Source: Pseudevernia furfuracea
Lineage: Eukaryota > Ascomycota > Lecanoromycetes > Lecanorales > Parmeliaceae
NCBI GenBank assembly: GCA_022315425.1
Contig: JAIUPT010000050.1
Coordinates: 496,001 to 560,000, forward strand
Direction of reading: 5' to 3'
DNA: 64,000 bases
Shown here: piece after piece, positions 34,599 to 46,644 of the stretch
Position numbering within the stretch: the stretch's first letter is position 1
Layout: the number at the start of each line of letters is the position of its first letter
Made by a program: the position numbers and the translations under genes
The notes under the pieces: model-generated
What the model was told of the DNA's origin: nothing
Databases searched by the model: none
The model's input: the letters and a program-made list of their open reading frames with translations, nothing else

Positions 34599-35105
34599 AT
34601 GCACCTCGACTCATACATTCTAGTTCAACTAAGCCTCACAGCCTCCGTGTCCGCCGACTGTGGCAATCTTGCGAAATACGCACCCGGGCGGCGGCGCTAT
34701 AGTCCACACTTTGGGGAGAATCGGACGAGAGAGCTGTGTGCCGACGACGACAGCAGTCCCACGCCTTTGCCGCGGCAAACGGCCAATGCAACATCTTCCG
34801 CTGCAACGGCGACGACGGTACGCCGATCGTCCCCTAGCGCGTCGTCTCTCCCCCTTCGCGGCTCCTGGTTGGAAACCCCCTTCCCAGACAGACTTCCCCC
34901 CCCCCGTGACAGATACCGATGTCGTCTGACCCACTCCCCAGGCTGCCGCGGCGCGGGAGGACGTCCCCTCGAAGGGAAAGCGCGACGGCCTCTTTCAAAG
35001 TGTCGACGCGCGGCCAACGGCAACGAAATCACACCCTCGCCGAGTATTATCAGGTGGGGGACTCGGTCGCCAGGGCAAGGGGTTGCGCGCACAGCGCTAC
35101 CTTGA
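34599..35105 (+). CDS. Possible small secreted protein, frame probably broken
   Basis: The ATG at 34599 opens a signal-peptide-like start (YILVQLSLTASVSADCGN). The 168-codon frame soon turns into Arg/Pro/Ser-rich sequence typical of wrong-frame GC-rich DNA. Another frame gives a more natural segment, SHAFAAANGQCNIFRCNGDD, around 34770-34830. A third gives GGGAIVHTLGRIGRESC just upstream. A run of ten C lies at 34898-34907. I read this as a cysteine-containing small secreted protein gene with one or more frameshifts, whether real decay or homopolymer sequencing error. Confidence 0.3.
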   Translation: MHLDSYILVQLSLTASVSADCGNLAKYAPGRRRYSPHFGENRTRELCADDDSSPTPLPRQTANATSSAATATTVRRSSPSASSLPLRGSWLETPFPDRLPPPRDRYRCRLTHSPGCRGAGGRPLEGKARRPLSKCRRAANGNEITPSPSIIRWGTRSPGQGVARTALP

Positions 35106-35724
35106 TGGATATATGGATCCGGAAAGTTTGAGATGTTGGTGCTTGAGGCTATTCATTTCCATTTTCATAATTTCATTGGTGCCTGTTGGTTCATTGTTGC
35201 GACTTCGGGATTGAGGAGGTTTGTGTATGTATGTATGTATGTATGCTGACCTTTTCTGGCTGGGGGGGGGCAGTCACGACCGCAATGGCGATGGAAAGAT
35301 CGAGCCGAATGAGATGGAGCGGCCTGATTAGATGGCGTGAGGAAGTGCGTAGGGATGGGCCCGTTAATGTATGCTATGCTGGGCAAGCGGGGCGAGAAGC
35401 CGCATACATACCTTAGCATGCATGAATCGGTTGGCGCGAAACTTGATCATGAGAGGAGGTGGCGACTGAGGGTATGGGTATGGCGTTAGGGGTAGAGAAA
35501 AGTGATACGTTATGCACAGCCGAATAGCAAGGCATCAAGCTCAATTTGTGCAATGACCCTGGACTGTGAATGATAACCAAAAAGTGCGTTGGTGGGTGAA
35601 TTGAAGGCCCGTAAATAGCGAAAGCTAGAATTGCTCCTCGTCTAATACACGCGCTTCAGTTGAGGCTGATATGTACACACTTCACCCTCCATGACCCCTC
35701 TCTCATTCTCTATGTCCATCCTCT
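35106..35724. other. Intergenic with a (GTAT)n microsatellite
   Basis: Short ORFs only. A GTAT repeat lies at 35225-35244 and a run of nine or more G near 35262. Confidence 0.5.
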
Positions 35725-37092
35725 TCACGATTGCTTGTAATGCTCCTGCGACGCGCCCCTGTACTCGGGTCTCACGAAATCCGCAAATGTCTTCGGCTCG
35801 GAATAATGTTCGTGGTGGTGATGATCGTGTGGGTCGTCAGGTGGTCCGATGTATTCCATGCGATAGACGCCGCCGCATTCGGGGCAGCGTTCGACAGGGC
35901 GCTCGCGGGACATCTGTTGTGGGTGAGGGAGAGAGTCAGCAAGTAGCTCGTGAGGGAAGGTAGGAGGGAGTAAGTTAGATGCAGGGCGGAGAGTGGAAGG
36001 TGATTGTAAATGGTGGGATACGCGGGTTTGCCCGAGGCAAAAGGAGTAGGGCTGTAGTTTGTGCGACATACGTTGAGCCAGAGGACAACGTGACTATCGG
36101 CTGGATAACCGGTGCACCCGGCGAATTGTTCGTCACCGGCCGAGTTGACAATGATTGGGTCGTCGAGAGTGCCTATTGTTTCATCATCGGTGCATTAGCC
36201 TCGATCCATTCGTTCATCATTTATTACCCAAGCCATGCAACGAAGAAAAACTAGATCGCATGCTGTGCGAGTGGAGTGGCGTCCGCGTCTTCCCCTCAGC
36301 ACCCTAAACCTTCCAGCTCTCTCTCAGCTCTCCTCCTATCATCGTTCTTAATTTCCACTCCCTGAGCTCCTTCCCCGTCTTCGTCCCTTCCATTCTCCAC
36401 GTCCGATGCAGCCAGCACCACCCCCCATCCGCACAGCCCCTCCAAGTCTTAAAACAACACTCGCACATAGTAGTCCCGACAAGCGTGATTTCATCTAATA
36501 TAATAAAGGCTTTTGTAGTAGTAGAAATAATTTCTGTACCTTTGCGACTAGCATCCAACGGTTTCATGTCGAAGACGTCAACGCCTTGCATTTTACCCAA
36601 GATTTCGAAACGCTCGAGGCCGGTGGATTGGTCCAGGTCGGTGGGGACGGTGCCGGGTTCGGCGCCGGGGGGAAGGAGGTCTTCTTCTGTTTTGATTTCT
36701 GTGAACAAGTATGAGGAAGTCAGCATATGGTCAAATTGTAGAGAGAGGGTCGGGGTTTAGGAGGAGAGGGTGGGTGCTTGGGGTAGGAGGCGTTTGAGTG
36801 TGACAGCGAGCGCGCGCAGGGAGGATGATGGAGGGACTAGGGAGGTGCCAATTACCTTCGAAAGGAACCATCTTCTTATCTGGCTCGCCTGGCTTTGGAT
36901 CTCCGTGTTCTACTGCTCCTGCTCATAGCAATCGCAGTCAGCAAGCAAAGTCGCGAGATAGCTTTGGAAAAGGGCAAGGGCGGATAGCTTACGGCGCGCA
37001 ATTGAAGTCGAGAATGTGCGTGGTGGGATAGGTGTGATGGGCTTTGCAACTACCCGTCGCCCGACGGCGAGGAACGAGCGCCGGAGGAGCAT
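35725..37092 (-). CDS. cox4: Cytochrome c oxidase subunit 4 (COX4, mammalian Vb type)
   Basis: Five exons join in phase to 203 aa: 36993-37092, 36856-36918, 36540-36698, 36072-36172 and 35725-35913. The start MLLRRSFLAVGRRVV, rich in Arg and Ser, is a mitochondrial presequence ending near TFSTSIARR. The mature core has EEDLLPPGAEPGTVPTDLD, TGLERFEILGKMQGVD and GTLDDPIIVNSAGDEQF. The zinc site combines AGCTGYPADSH with RCPECGGVYRMEY. A His-rich DPHDHHHHEHY and EPKTFADFVRPEYR end the conserved part. It is a structural zinc-binding subunit of complex IV in the inner mitochondrial membrane. Introns 2-4 are long for this window (157, 367 and 158 bp). Confidence 0.93.
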
Positions 37093-37679
37093 TGTGGGTG
37101 GGGTGAAAGAGGAAAGGTTCGTGGTGATAATGTTCGAGTTGTGAGCTTCGTAGCATGGCTTGGCAGTTGATGGCGCTAGAGTGATCTTGGCAGATATCTT
37201 GGCGTTCCGGACACTTCTGAAGAACCTAAAGGAGCCAGGTCACAACATTTCTAAGCAGGACATGAGAATGTGGATAGACAGTCTGTCGATTTGCTATGCT
37301 ATCTGACCCCATTTTGCTTTCTCCTCCTCACAAGCTTCTTGTTCCACCCTCTTCGTCCATCAATCTCTTCGCCCCCTAGGATTGGTTGACCATCCGAGGA
37401 TGCTCATATCCATAAATGCCATGTTGAGAAAGGCCCGGCAAGTATTGCATGCCAGTATCTCATCTTGCCAATCCACCTCGACCTCGCCAACGACATGCTG
37501 CCGCTGTGCCTCTGTTGTCTGGCTCGGAGCTGTGTCAATCAAAGAAAGACATACGCCGCTGTATCGGCCAAAGTGGTCACCCAAGACCAGCCTAGATGAA
37601 GAAGTAGGTATCAAGAAAACAATGAATGTGTTCAACCATCACCATAAAAGAGAACATCCAAAAACGACCATCCACGCAT
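37093..37679. other. Intergenic between cox4 and esdC
   Basis: This is the upstream region of cox4 and 3' flank of esdC. A minus-strand frame of 91 codons at 37360-37635 starts with TTG, and I do not support it as a gene. Confidence 0.45.
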
Positions 37680-38664
37680 TCATCTCCGCGAACCTCTGCT
37701 CACGCCAGTAGTTGCATACCTCCTCGGCTCAATTGTCTGGTACCTAGGCTTCGTCTCCACGTATCTTGGTTTACTCTCATGATACGCAGTAGGCTTAACT
37801 TCCTGCCTTCTCGGCCTTCTCTCTTCGTACTCTTCCTCGCTGTCACTCTCACTCGCAGAATCGATGCTCGAACAAGCTGATGAGCTGTCATCCGAGTATC
37901 CGCAGCGTTTGCCACCGCAGTCGATCTTGACGCGGCCGCCGCCACGGGTAAGGCCATAGCGTTGGCATCTGCATTGCGAGTCTGAGGAGCTTGAGTTGCT
38001 GAGACTAGACAGTGACGATGGCGACGAGCGGTCTGAGCTGCGTGATGAAAGGCTGGATCCAACGGATGACGGTGGAGAAATATTGCGCATCTTGTACAGT
38101 GAAGCCTTCTCGAGGTGTTCGGCCAAATCATCGATGCCGGGGGAGGCTGAGTAGTCTGCCTCGCGCACGCGACGAGATTCGTACGGTTTGGTTGGCTTGG
38201 GGTGCATGATCTTCGATGGAGAGAGGGCACGGCCCGTGTGTGGAGCGTAGGTAGAGCCGCGTTTGCTGAGGGTGGAGAGGGGAGCGGCAGAGGAGAGGGA
38301 GGCGGAGGCAGATTTGGAGACGTCGAGGATATTGAGGGTGCGACCGGTGCTGGGCTCGACTTGAGAGCGGGCTGATTTGTCGTATGTGGGTTTGTAGCCG
38401 TCTTCGATGTACTGATGATGATTGTCAGTCGATGTTGTTATGATATACGTGGGATGCTGCAGGATGTGAAAAAGTAGGACTCACGTAGTACCAGTACCTG
38501 CTCCCGGGCTTGAGCGTCCTCTCGGAGAAGCGAAAGGTGCCCTTCCACTTGCCGGATCCTTGGCTAGTGAGAGGAAGTTGGCCCTTATAGCCGTCCCATG
38601 TACCGACGAGATGGATGGTCTTGGATTTGGAGCTGGTGTTAAAGGTGAAAGATAGTTGAGACAT
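37680..38664 (-). CDS. esdC: EsdC-like protein with glycogen-binding (AMPK-CBM) domain
   Basis: Two exons (38485-38664 and 37680-38411, 73-bp intron) encode 303 aa. Residues 1-80 form a carbohydrate-binding module of the AMPK beta type: FTFNTSSKSKTIHLVGTWDG, GSGKWKGTFRF, then SRYWYYYIEDGYKP. The remainder is Ser-rich and disordered, with a conserved CRCQRYGLTRGGGRVKIDCGG cysteine segment and an Arg/Tyr/Lys tail with repeated KPRY. This is the architecture of Aspergillus nidulans EsdC, needed early in sexual development. The role here is inferred from that similarity. The frame open upstream of the ATG (38664-39062) is most likely its 5' leader. Confidence 0.8.
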
Positions 38665-39722
38665 TACTGTTGTTTGTTGCTGATTAATGTTTGTGTTGCT
38701 TGTAACTGGTGGTAAAAAGGTAAGTTGTAAAAAGGGTTGCTCGTCGATGATTGTTGATCGGTATCGGCGAGGACGGTGAAATGAAGTATAAGAGTCGAAG
38801 AGCAGGTGGATTGGCGTAGGATCGATGTTGGACCTGGCTGAGTGTGTGTTGTTGCTGCTATTACAAGGCTACCAGAGCGCTTGTTGGGGGAATTGAAGCA
38901 GACGCTCGACTGTTGGTATTGAAAATAGAAGGGGATAAGATTAAGAGCAAGTGCTATATCGAATGCCAAACATAAAAACAACAGCTGGCAATTCGGAAGC
39001 GCGAGCGAGCAAGACACTATGGAGCTATGCAAAGACCAATGTCGACCGGCGACAAAGTACAATGTTGATAGTAATGTAGTTAAAAAAAGGACTGCGTGTA
39101 AGTATGTTTGAAGAAGCGACTATTATTGACAAGAGACGAAGAGCACAGCTCTATTTTTCGCAAAGAACGCAGGAATTACTAAGGATAGCTCAAGGAAATT
39201 GAAGGCTTGCTGGAGAGGAAAAGAAGAGAGAGGGAGGGAGGAGAGAAGTGGGCGCTTCTTATCCTTTGGCAGACCTCATGGCCGCGTTGGAGAGGGAGTG
39301 CCATTGGTGGCATGCTATCCATCTCTCGGAGCATGATGACATGCATGGCCTTAATCTCAATGCAGTTTCGCTCAGCGATGGCCATTTTCGAAGCTCGTTC
39401 GTCGGCGCTTACAGCTGCAATTTTGTATGGATGAGCAAGAGGAAGTTGCGAAATCGAAATCGATCCCTTTATTCAAGGAAGCTAGATACGCCTAGATACG
39501 CCTAGATACGCCCTAGAGACGCCTAGAGGGAAAGGGTATGCGGTGTGATAGGCCTCTCTCGGGGGCACTAAATACCGCTAGAGGTACCGAGCGGGGTCCC
39601 CCATAAACAATCCTCCAATCATTGCCAAGATCTTGCAGCATTCATTAGCCTCAGCGTCTACATGCATGAGGCACACCTTTCCATGAAAACATTGAAGATT
39701 CTCAATCCCTACGCTACCTACC
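38665..39722. other. Intergenic: esdC leader, a 10-bp repeat and a doubtful ORF
   Basis: The esdC 5' leader lies next to 38664. A minus-strand frame at about 39179-39370 (MAIAERNCIEIKAMHVIML) has some coding character but no partner exons. A 10-bp tandem repeat lies at 39482-39526. Confidence 0.4.
39482..39526. repeat. 10-bp tandem repeat CTAGATACGC
   Basis: Three perfect units are followed by a diverged CTAGAGACGC copy. Confidence 0.85.
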
Positions 39723-40109
39723 CTATTCCCTCTTGCCTATGGACCCGGACCTTGCATGCTTGGTCCATCTGTCACCATCAACGTTTGGTCCTTCGCTTTT
39801 ATTACTTCTGCCGTATCCTACCTTTTTCGCTCTAGTCTTACAAATCGCAACAAGGCAGAAAAAAAGCATGCCCAGGAAGATCTCCCTCATAACCCTGCTT
39901 TTGCTCCGTCCTTGCATGCATGTTGAGATCATCCGACCTTCCAGCGCCGTCGCAATGTTCACAGGCATCCTTTTCATCACAATCGCAGGAATGGGATCAA
40001 AAAACAAATGTGCCTGTGGCGGGTCCTGATAGGCCTCTCGAAGCGAAGCAGACAGTAGATGTGATAACGAATTCTTGTAGCCTGGTAGCCTGGTAGCCTT
40101 GTCTTCCAT
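39723..40109 (-). CDS. Doubtful small membrane protein just downstream of rpb2
   Basis: An ATG 23 bp past the rpb2 stop, on the same strand, opens 128 codons: MEDKATRLPGYKNSLSHLL. One hydrophobic segment, EIFLGMLFFCLVAICKTR, has a basic flank. It overlaps the expected rpb2 3' UTR. I recognise no family, so it may be chance. Confidence 0.25.
   Translation of the reverse strand: MEDKATRLPGYKNSLSHLLSASLREAYQDPPQAHLFFDPIPAIVMKRMPVNIATALEGRMISTCMQGRSKSRVMREIFLGMLFFCLVAICKTRAKKVGYGRSNKSEGPNVDGDRWTKHARSGSIGKRE
40078..40101. repeat. Short 10-bp tandem repeat TAGCCTGGTA
   Basis: About two and a half units lie beside the rpb2 stop region. Confidence 0.7.
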
Positions 40110-40132
40110 AGTAACTGTTGACACAAGGCTAC

Positions 40133-43100
40133 CTACCGGACACTTACCCCCGAGCGCTTCGTGTAGAGCCTTGTTGCAATGTTCATGGAAGCTAGCTCTT
40201 GGAAGAGTAGTTTGGCTGCGTATGGGATGTGGATCTGGGAGATTTTCGTTTTGTTGTGACAAGGTCGGCACTCGAATGAGTTTTTCTTGAGGTTGCTAGA
40301 GTTTTTGTTAGCTCTAAGTTTTAGCAATTACATTTCCCCACAACGTAACCAATGCGAGGCAACAGGGAAAGAACGAAACGGGGCACTTACGCAACAGGTG
40401 TCATCAGCCCACAGATGTCACATATGTGCACTCGGAAGGCATCGGACACTTCGAATAGCCGCTCTTTCAAGAAAGCACTAGCACCATGAGCGATCATGCA
40501 ATCGCGTTCCATCTCTCCGAAACGGAGACCACCGTCCCGAGCTCGCCCCTCTACAGGCTGTCTAGTCAGGATTTGTACTGGGCCTCTGGCCCGAGCGTGG
40601 ATCTTATCATCCACCATGTGCCGTAAGCGCTGGTAGTATGTTGGCCCTAAGAAGACTTGCGTAACCAACTTTCGTCCCGTGTGGCCATTGTACATGATCT
40701 CAAAGCCCCGAGACTGGTAGCCATGCTCGCGAAGCAGCCTGGAGACCGAATCGACAGTGACTTCGGTGAAAGGTGTAGCATCACCTTCAAAGCCTCGCAG
40801 GGAGGAGACTTTACTCAAGAGACACTCAATCAAATGAGCAATCGTCATTCGGGACGGAATAGCATGCGGGTTGATGATGAGATCTGGCACCATACCCTCG
40901 CTAGTAAATGGCATGTCTTCCTGGCGATAAGTGATGCCAATGGTTCCTTTCTGACCGTGCCTCGATGCAAACTTATCTCCGATCTGAGGAATCTTAGTAG
41001 TTCGCATCCGGACCTTGACGAATCGCAAGCCTTCAGCATTGGTTGACAGTAGTACTTGATCAACAATACCATTCTCAGTGCTTCGCAACGGCGTGGAAGT
41101 ATCTCGCTTGACATGCAGCTTCGTCCGCTGGCCAAGCTCCTCAGCGTCTGGCGCAATGGGTGCAGTCTTGCCAATGATGATGTCTTCTCCAGAAACTCGA
41201 ACACCAGGCGCGACAAGTCCATCGTCATCCAGCTTGTCGTATGTGCCATGCTTGAGCTTTAAGGTATCGCTTCGCATTGGCTTCTCGAACTGCTCAACAA
41301 CAGACATACCAATTCGCTTCTCTTGGTCGGTATATGCTCGGTAGAAAAGACTTCGGAAAAGACCACGATCAATGCTGCTTTGATTCATAATGACGGAATC
41401 TTCTTGATTGTAGCCAGAGTAGCAAGCAATAGCCACGATAGCGTTTTGGCCTGCGGGTAGCTCTCTGAATTTGAGAAATTCCATAGACCTCGTTGTAGCA
41501 AGAGGCTTTTGCGGATAGTAGAGGATGTTGGCCATAGTATCCATGCGCTGCTGATAATTTGTGAGGAAGACTCCCATAGCCTGTTTACCCATAGCAGATT
41601 GGTACGTATTTCTTGGAGACTAAATGTTGTGTCAGTACCGTACCCAAACATTCGAGTATTGAACCTTACCTGATTATGATCTGGGAATGGAATAATGCTT
41701 GCGCAGATTCCCAGTATCATACTTGGATGAATTTCGCAGTGTGTCCATGTATGTGCTGTTGGGTTCATAGGTGCCTTTACACGCTTGTTGAGCTCATCTG
41801 GATTTGCTTCTGGCATTGCAAATCCTGCCTGTAGCTGACGCGAAATCTCCAAGTCTTCCGGTGTCATGACGATCATGATAGTCTCCTCCTCTTCGGCATC
41901 CACGTACTCCACCACTCCCTCCTTGACCAATCCCTGCCATCCCATATCCGTCTCTTCTCTGACATCAGGCTCCGTTGTAGCCCAATTTTCCCTGTCCAGC
42001 TCGAGTTTCTGAACGTGCTCTTTTGTCAAGACAAGATTACCTCGGTTGCTACTCCTGGGGTCGTTGTCGATAACGAATAGGGGCCTGCAAACTCTCCCGG
42101 CGTCGGTGAAGACCTTAAATTCCCGATCTCTTATATCACGGACCAAGCTGACTTCATGAGAGATCAAGCCTCTTCGCCGAAGATTCTGCACAGTTCCCAC
42201 AAGGTGCGCGGGGTCTCGGTGGACGCCAACCCAGACGCCATTTACAAAGATCTTTGTTGCATTTGGCGAGTTCAGGGGCTCATATTCTTCTAGCACTTCC
42301 ATGTTCCTCTGGATCATGAAATCAACTATAGGTTCGCTCGGTGTACCGACCGTGATATAGCACATGAGGGCCAGATTCTTCACCAGACCACAGGCCTGGC
42401 CTTCAGGAGTTTCGGCAGGGCAGACCAGGCCCCAGTGGGTGTTGTGTAATTGACGAGGTTTAGCAATCTTGCCGTCACGTCCGATAGGTGTATTCGTTCG
42501 TCGAAGATGTGACAATGTAGAGGCGAACGTGTAGCGATTGAGCACTTGCGAGACACCGGCTTTTACAGAGGCCGCTTTCTTTTGGTCTCCCCAATTGCCA
42601 GTAGCGAGTGAATACCTAAGACCGTTGGTCAAGTGAGTGGACTTGACAGCTAGCGTCATATTGAACTCTTTGTTGTTCTCCACACATTTCTGTAGATATT
42701 TGTAGACATCCTTCGTTAGCTTGTTGAAAGTCCCGCGGAACAGGCTTGCAAGCAAAGGACCAGCCAGATCGAGCCGCTTCTTTCCAAAGTGATCTCGGTC
42801 GTCAACCTCTCTTCGACCGAGTGCACATTGTAGCAAACGATGAACCATGTAGCCGAGGAAGAACGCTTTTCGCGTCTCACTACCTTCGACTTGCGATATA
42901 TGTGGTAGGAGCTCCTTCTGCATGATGTCCCGCGCATACTTGATACGCTTATCGCGAGTGACCCCTTGAGAGTTGCCTCGTTTTCCAATGAAATCGAGAG
43001 CAACTTCGCGATCCTGTATGACAAACGCCTCTTCGATACAAGGTTTCAGCATTTCCAGCATCTGTGTGTCCTTGCGGTCGTAGCAGATGTGGTTGAGAAT

Positions 43101-44048
43101 GTCTTCGTCTGAGACGACTCCTAGAGCCCTGAAAACTATGGCTATTGGGACCTCGGTCTTGATATATGGTAGTGTGCATTTGATGGTCTGGCCAAAGCCG
43201 CCTTTTGAACCCTCGCCTTTCTCATACAGCTTCATCTGCATGCTTGAGATGAGCCTTGAGCCCTTCTCGACAGCGCTTCGAATCTCAGCAACGTATGGGG
43301 TATTGCTTTGAGCCTTTTTGAAGACTTGTACGATGTTGGCCGCGCTCCTCTCCTGCGCGATGAGGACCTTTTCGCTACCGTTTATCACGAAATATCCTCC
43401 TTGGTCATATGGGCACTCGCTGTAGGCATACAGCGCTTCTTCTGGCATATCTTTGAGGACGCAATACTTGGACTTCAGCATGATTGGTAATTTCCCAATG
43501 AAAACTTTGATGGGTTCAGGATCGGGTTCTCCGTCCTCATTCTCCCATTGTAGGTATGTGCCGCCAGTTGGTTTCTGGATGACGTCGCCTTCTAGACCAG
43601 CAATCTCTTCATCACTAGGTTCCAAGATTGGCTTTTCCCGCGCTATCGACTTCTTCATGGTCATTTCAAGGTATAGCGGGCTCGAGTAGGTAAGACCTCG
43701 GTCACGCGCTTCGAATGGGAATAGTGTCATGGTACTACCATCAGATTCGGTGATCGCGGGTCGTGAGAGGAGTACAGTGCCAAACTTGATCTCGTACCTC
43801 CTGAGCACTGGAGCCTCCGGCTCATCTTCTGACTGTGGCAGATTTTGATCGAGTGTGAGGAGCGAATTCTCCGAAATCAGCTCTTGCATAGTAGTGGAAA
43901 CAAACTCATCGAAAGAGTCCAGCTGCTGGGATACCAGGCCCTTAGTGTCAAAGAAGGATGAGACAACCTGCCAGCAGTCTTCGGCTGTGATCCCCTCCTC
44001 TTCCTCCTCAAGGTACGCATCATCGTAGGTTTCATCGTATGTAGACAT
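40133..44048 (-). CDS. rpb2: RNA polymerase II second-largest subunit Rpb2
   Basis: Three exons encode 1256 aa: 41670-44048, 40391-41619 and 40133-40295, with introns of 50 and 95 bp. The start MSTYDETYDDAYLEEEEEG is chosen because the frame above it has no ATG. Landmarks in order are ITAEDCWQVVSSFFDTKGLV, GYFVINGSEKVLIAQER, CPAETPEGQACGLVKNLAL, YSGYNQEDSVIMNQSSIDRG, GDKFASRHGQKGTIGITY, GRKLVTQVFLGPTYYQRL and the C-terminal zinc site CDICGLM...CRPCHNK. The protein ends ATRLYTKRSGVSVR. It forms one side of the active-site cleft of Pol II in the nucleus. The 50-bp intron lies between PFPDHNQ and SPRNTYQSAMG, and the second just after the first zinc cysteine pair. It is divergent from the MFS gene. 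Confidence 0.97.
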
Positions 44049-44741
44049 TACCGCGAATATCGAAACCTGATTCTGCAAGGTCCTTCAAGGTCCTGTAAGT
44101 CGACTTGAGACTCAAGGAGGCAGAGGCAAAGATGATTGAGCTGTGCGCGGCCGCAGCGCAAGTCTCAGGTTTTCTTCACCCTGGCCAGCATTAAAAGAAC
44201 GTGGTTGAAAGGTCGAACCTTCACAACTGTGGAAGAGGAAGATGAAAGGAAGGTGATGGATCGAGGACGGAGTTGATGGCTAAAATAAAGGGAAATTCCA
44301 GACATCACAGTCTTTGAGGCGCATGCTTAGCGTGGTTCCAGCAAGCCTTGGCATTTTCGGCGCGGAATAACCCCTCGGTACTCCGTAAACCCCTGCTAAA
44401 TTGGTGCTAACTTGGTGGTATGTAGAGGTGTTTTATGAGCATAAATAGCTGTTTCAAAGCACAGAGTCTAGCTCTGTGATATGACAATACCTCCTTATCC
44501 TGAATCCTGAAGAGTCTTCGCATGTATCCAAGATGGCAAGAGTGCTTGATTGTGCCCGCACCTGCTTATGCTGGGAGTGGGGTTTCTGGATTTCTAAGCC
44601 TTGGCGGTTAAACACGGCGGTAAGATGACTGTGATTCATCCTTTTTGTTACCTGCAGAATGTGGTTTGGTTTCCCCCTGCATGGATCAGCGAGCGTGCAA
44701 AGTTGGAAAGTTGTGAGAAGACTCGACAGCACAGCTATCAA
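44049..44741. promoter_or_regulatory. Divergent upstream region of rpb2 and the MFS gene
   Basis: A 693-bp spacer without a recognisable TATA box. A frame in phase with the MFS gene is open from 44601, but its first codon is TTG. Confidence 0.45.
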
Positions 44742-46644
44742 ATGGTCAAGAAACAGAAGGCCCGGAAGCTGCCCGTCCAACAGCTGCTTATCCTGTCTAT
44801 ATGCCGCTTTGCTGAACCCATCTCATTGACCTCGGTCTGTATGTATATGCCCGGGCATTTCTTTCCCAATTCATACCATAGCCTGAGTCACAAAACGTGT
44901 CTGGAGCGAATATCCCCTTGTGCTCCTTCAGGCTGTCTCTTGTATCTCGAAGAGGGAAGACTAATTGAATGCTCAAATCTCATTAGTCCCCTATCTACCA
45001 GAAATGATCGAGAGCTTCGGCGTACCCACGGATCAGGTGTCTAAATGGGCGGGAGTCACGTCAGCAGTCTACTCTCTGAGTCAAGCTGTCACAAGCATTG
45101 CATGGGGTTGGGCATCAGACAGCTTTGGCAGGAAGCCTGTCATACTCGCTGCCATGATATGTATCATGAGCACTAGCATCCTCTTCGGCTTCTCCCGAAC
45201 TCTCGTATGGGCCATTGTAGCTCGGTCGCTGGCTGGTGCAAGTTGTGGGAATGTGGGCATCATCAGAACCATGGTTGCGGAGATGGTACCTTATAAAGAA
45301 CTACAACCCAAAGCATTCTCAGTCATGCCGCTAGTGTGGACCATAGGAAGCATCTTCGGGCCCAGTTTCGGGGGCGCACTCGCAAATCCTGCGTTAAAAT
45401 ATCCAAAGGTGTTTGGTGGGTTCTTCAAAACATACCCATTTGCACTGCCAAATCTGGTGGGAGCCGCTTTTTTCCTTGTTGGTCTCTCGGTAGGAACACT
45501 TTATTTAAGGGAAACATTGGAGACCAGAAAAGACCAACGGGACTACGGTATCATATTGGGGAAACTCCTATTGCTACCATTCACACGCAAGAAGCCCGGG
45601 TCAAAGTGGTCACTTGTAGAGGAGCAATCGGCCTCATTGTTGAAGCACTCGCGCAACTCTTCGTCGGCTTCACTCAGTACTGAAACCGACGCTCAGGAAA
45701 ACCGCAAGGCCGTCCCTATAGTAGCACCTCTAACCTACCGAGAAGTATTCTCACGACAATCCAACTTGAACCTCCTAGCATATAGCCTGTTAGCACTTCA
45801 CTCTCTCGCATACGACCAGCTCCTTCCCATTTTCATGCACTACCCTCAGCAGATAGACCGTTCCACAAATCCAGATGTTCATTTACCCTTCAAGTTCAGT
45901 GGCGGCTTTGGCTTAAATTCGGATCGCATAGGTCTTCTTTTCACAGTCTATGGGGTGGTCGGCATGCTCGTCCAGTTCTTCGCCTTCCCACGGCTCGCTG
46001 GGCATTACGGGATCCTGCCCTGCCTCAAAGTCGTTACGATAATGTTTCCGATTGCCTACATCATCACACCCTTCACCGCTCTTCTCCCTGCGCCTACGAC
46101 ACAACAAATCGGTATAGTCATCGCCATGATGATTAAATGCTGGGCAGGCATCTTTGCATTTCCGTGCCTCATGATCCTCCTAACCAACAGCGCTGTTTCT
46201 TTACGCGTACTCGGGACCTTGAACGGTGTGGCTGTAAGTATCAGTGCTATCGGACGGGCGGCAGGACCAGCGATAGGAGGCTATACTTTCACTGTTGGGG
46301 TAGAAAAGGGCTACGGGATCATGCCATGGTGGATCTTGGGATGCTTCGGTATTCTGGGAGCCATTGTACCCTGGTGGCTTGTGGAAATGGAAGGCTTTGG
46401 TGGCGGCGGCGACGACAATGACAGTACCAACGACGAGACTGGCCAGGATGAGGTGATACATAATGACCGCGAAGAAGATGACAGATCAGTCGCTGTACTG
46501 ACCGGCAGTGGGCCACTGGTGGAGATGGGGGAGGAGCATGACCAGTTCGGCATCGAGGCAAATCCAGTCGTTGGCTCAGAAGGTCTCTCAACTACAACGA
46601 GTCGCAGCAGCAGAGTAGCACATTTTGACTCCTCTCTCGCGTGA
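44742..46644 (+). CDS. Major facilitator superfamily transporter (DHA1-like)
   Basis: Two exons (44742-44838 and 44987-46644, 148-bp intron splitting a Phe codon) encode 584 aa. The start MVKKQKARKLPVQQLLIL leads into ICRFAEPISLTSVFPYLPEM, the first helix of a common fungal MFS group. Motif A is seen as GWASDSFGRKPVIL, and GSIFGPSFGGAL is motif-C-like. About 12 hydrophobic helices can be counted, with a polar central loop (residues about 230-270) and an acidic cytoplasmic tail of about 90 residues. The family exports drugs or small molecules by proton antiport at plasma or vacuolar membranes; the cargo is unknown. No linked biosynthetic gene is present. Confidence 0.9.

Noticed and set aside
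37360..37635. 91-codon minus-strand ORF between cox4 and esdC
   Set aside because: Starts with TTG, has no partner exon and no recognisable domain.
38664..39062. 132-codon ORF abutting esdC
   Set aside because: Same strand, ends at the esdC start, composition of translated 5' leader, no domain.
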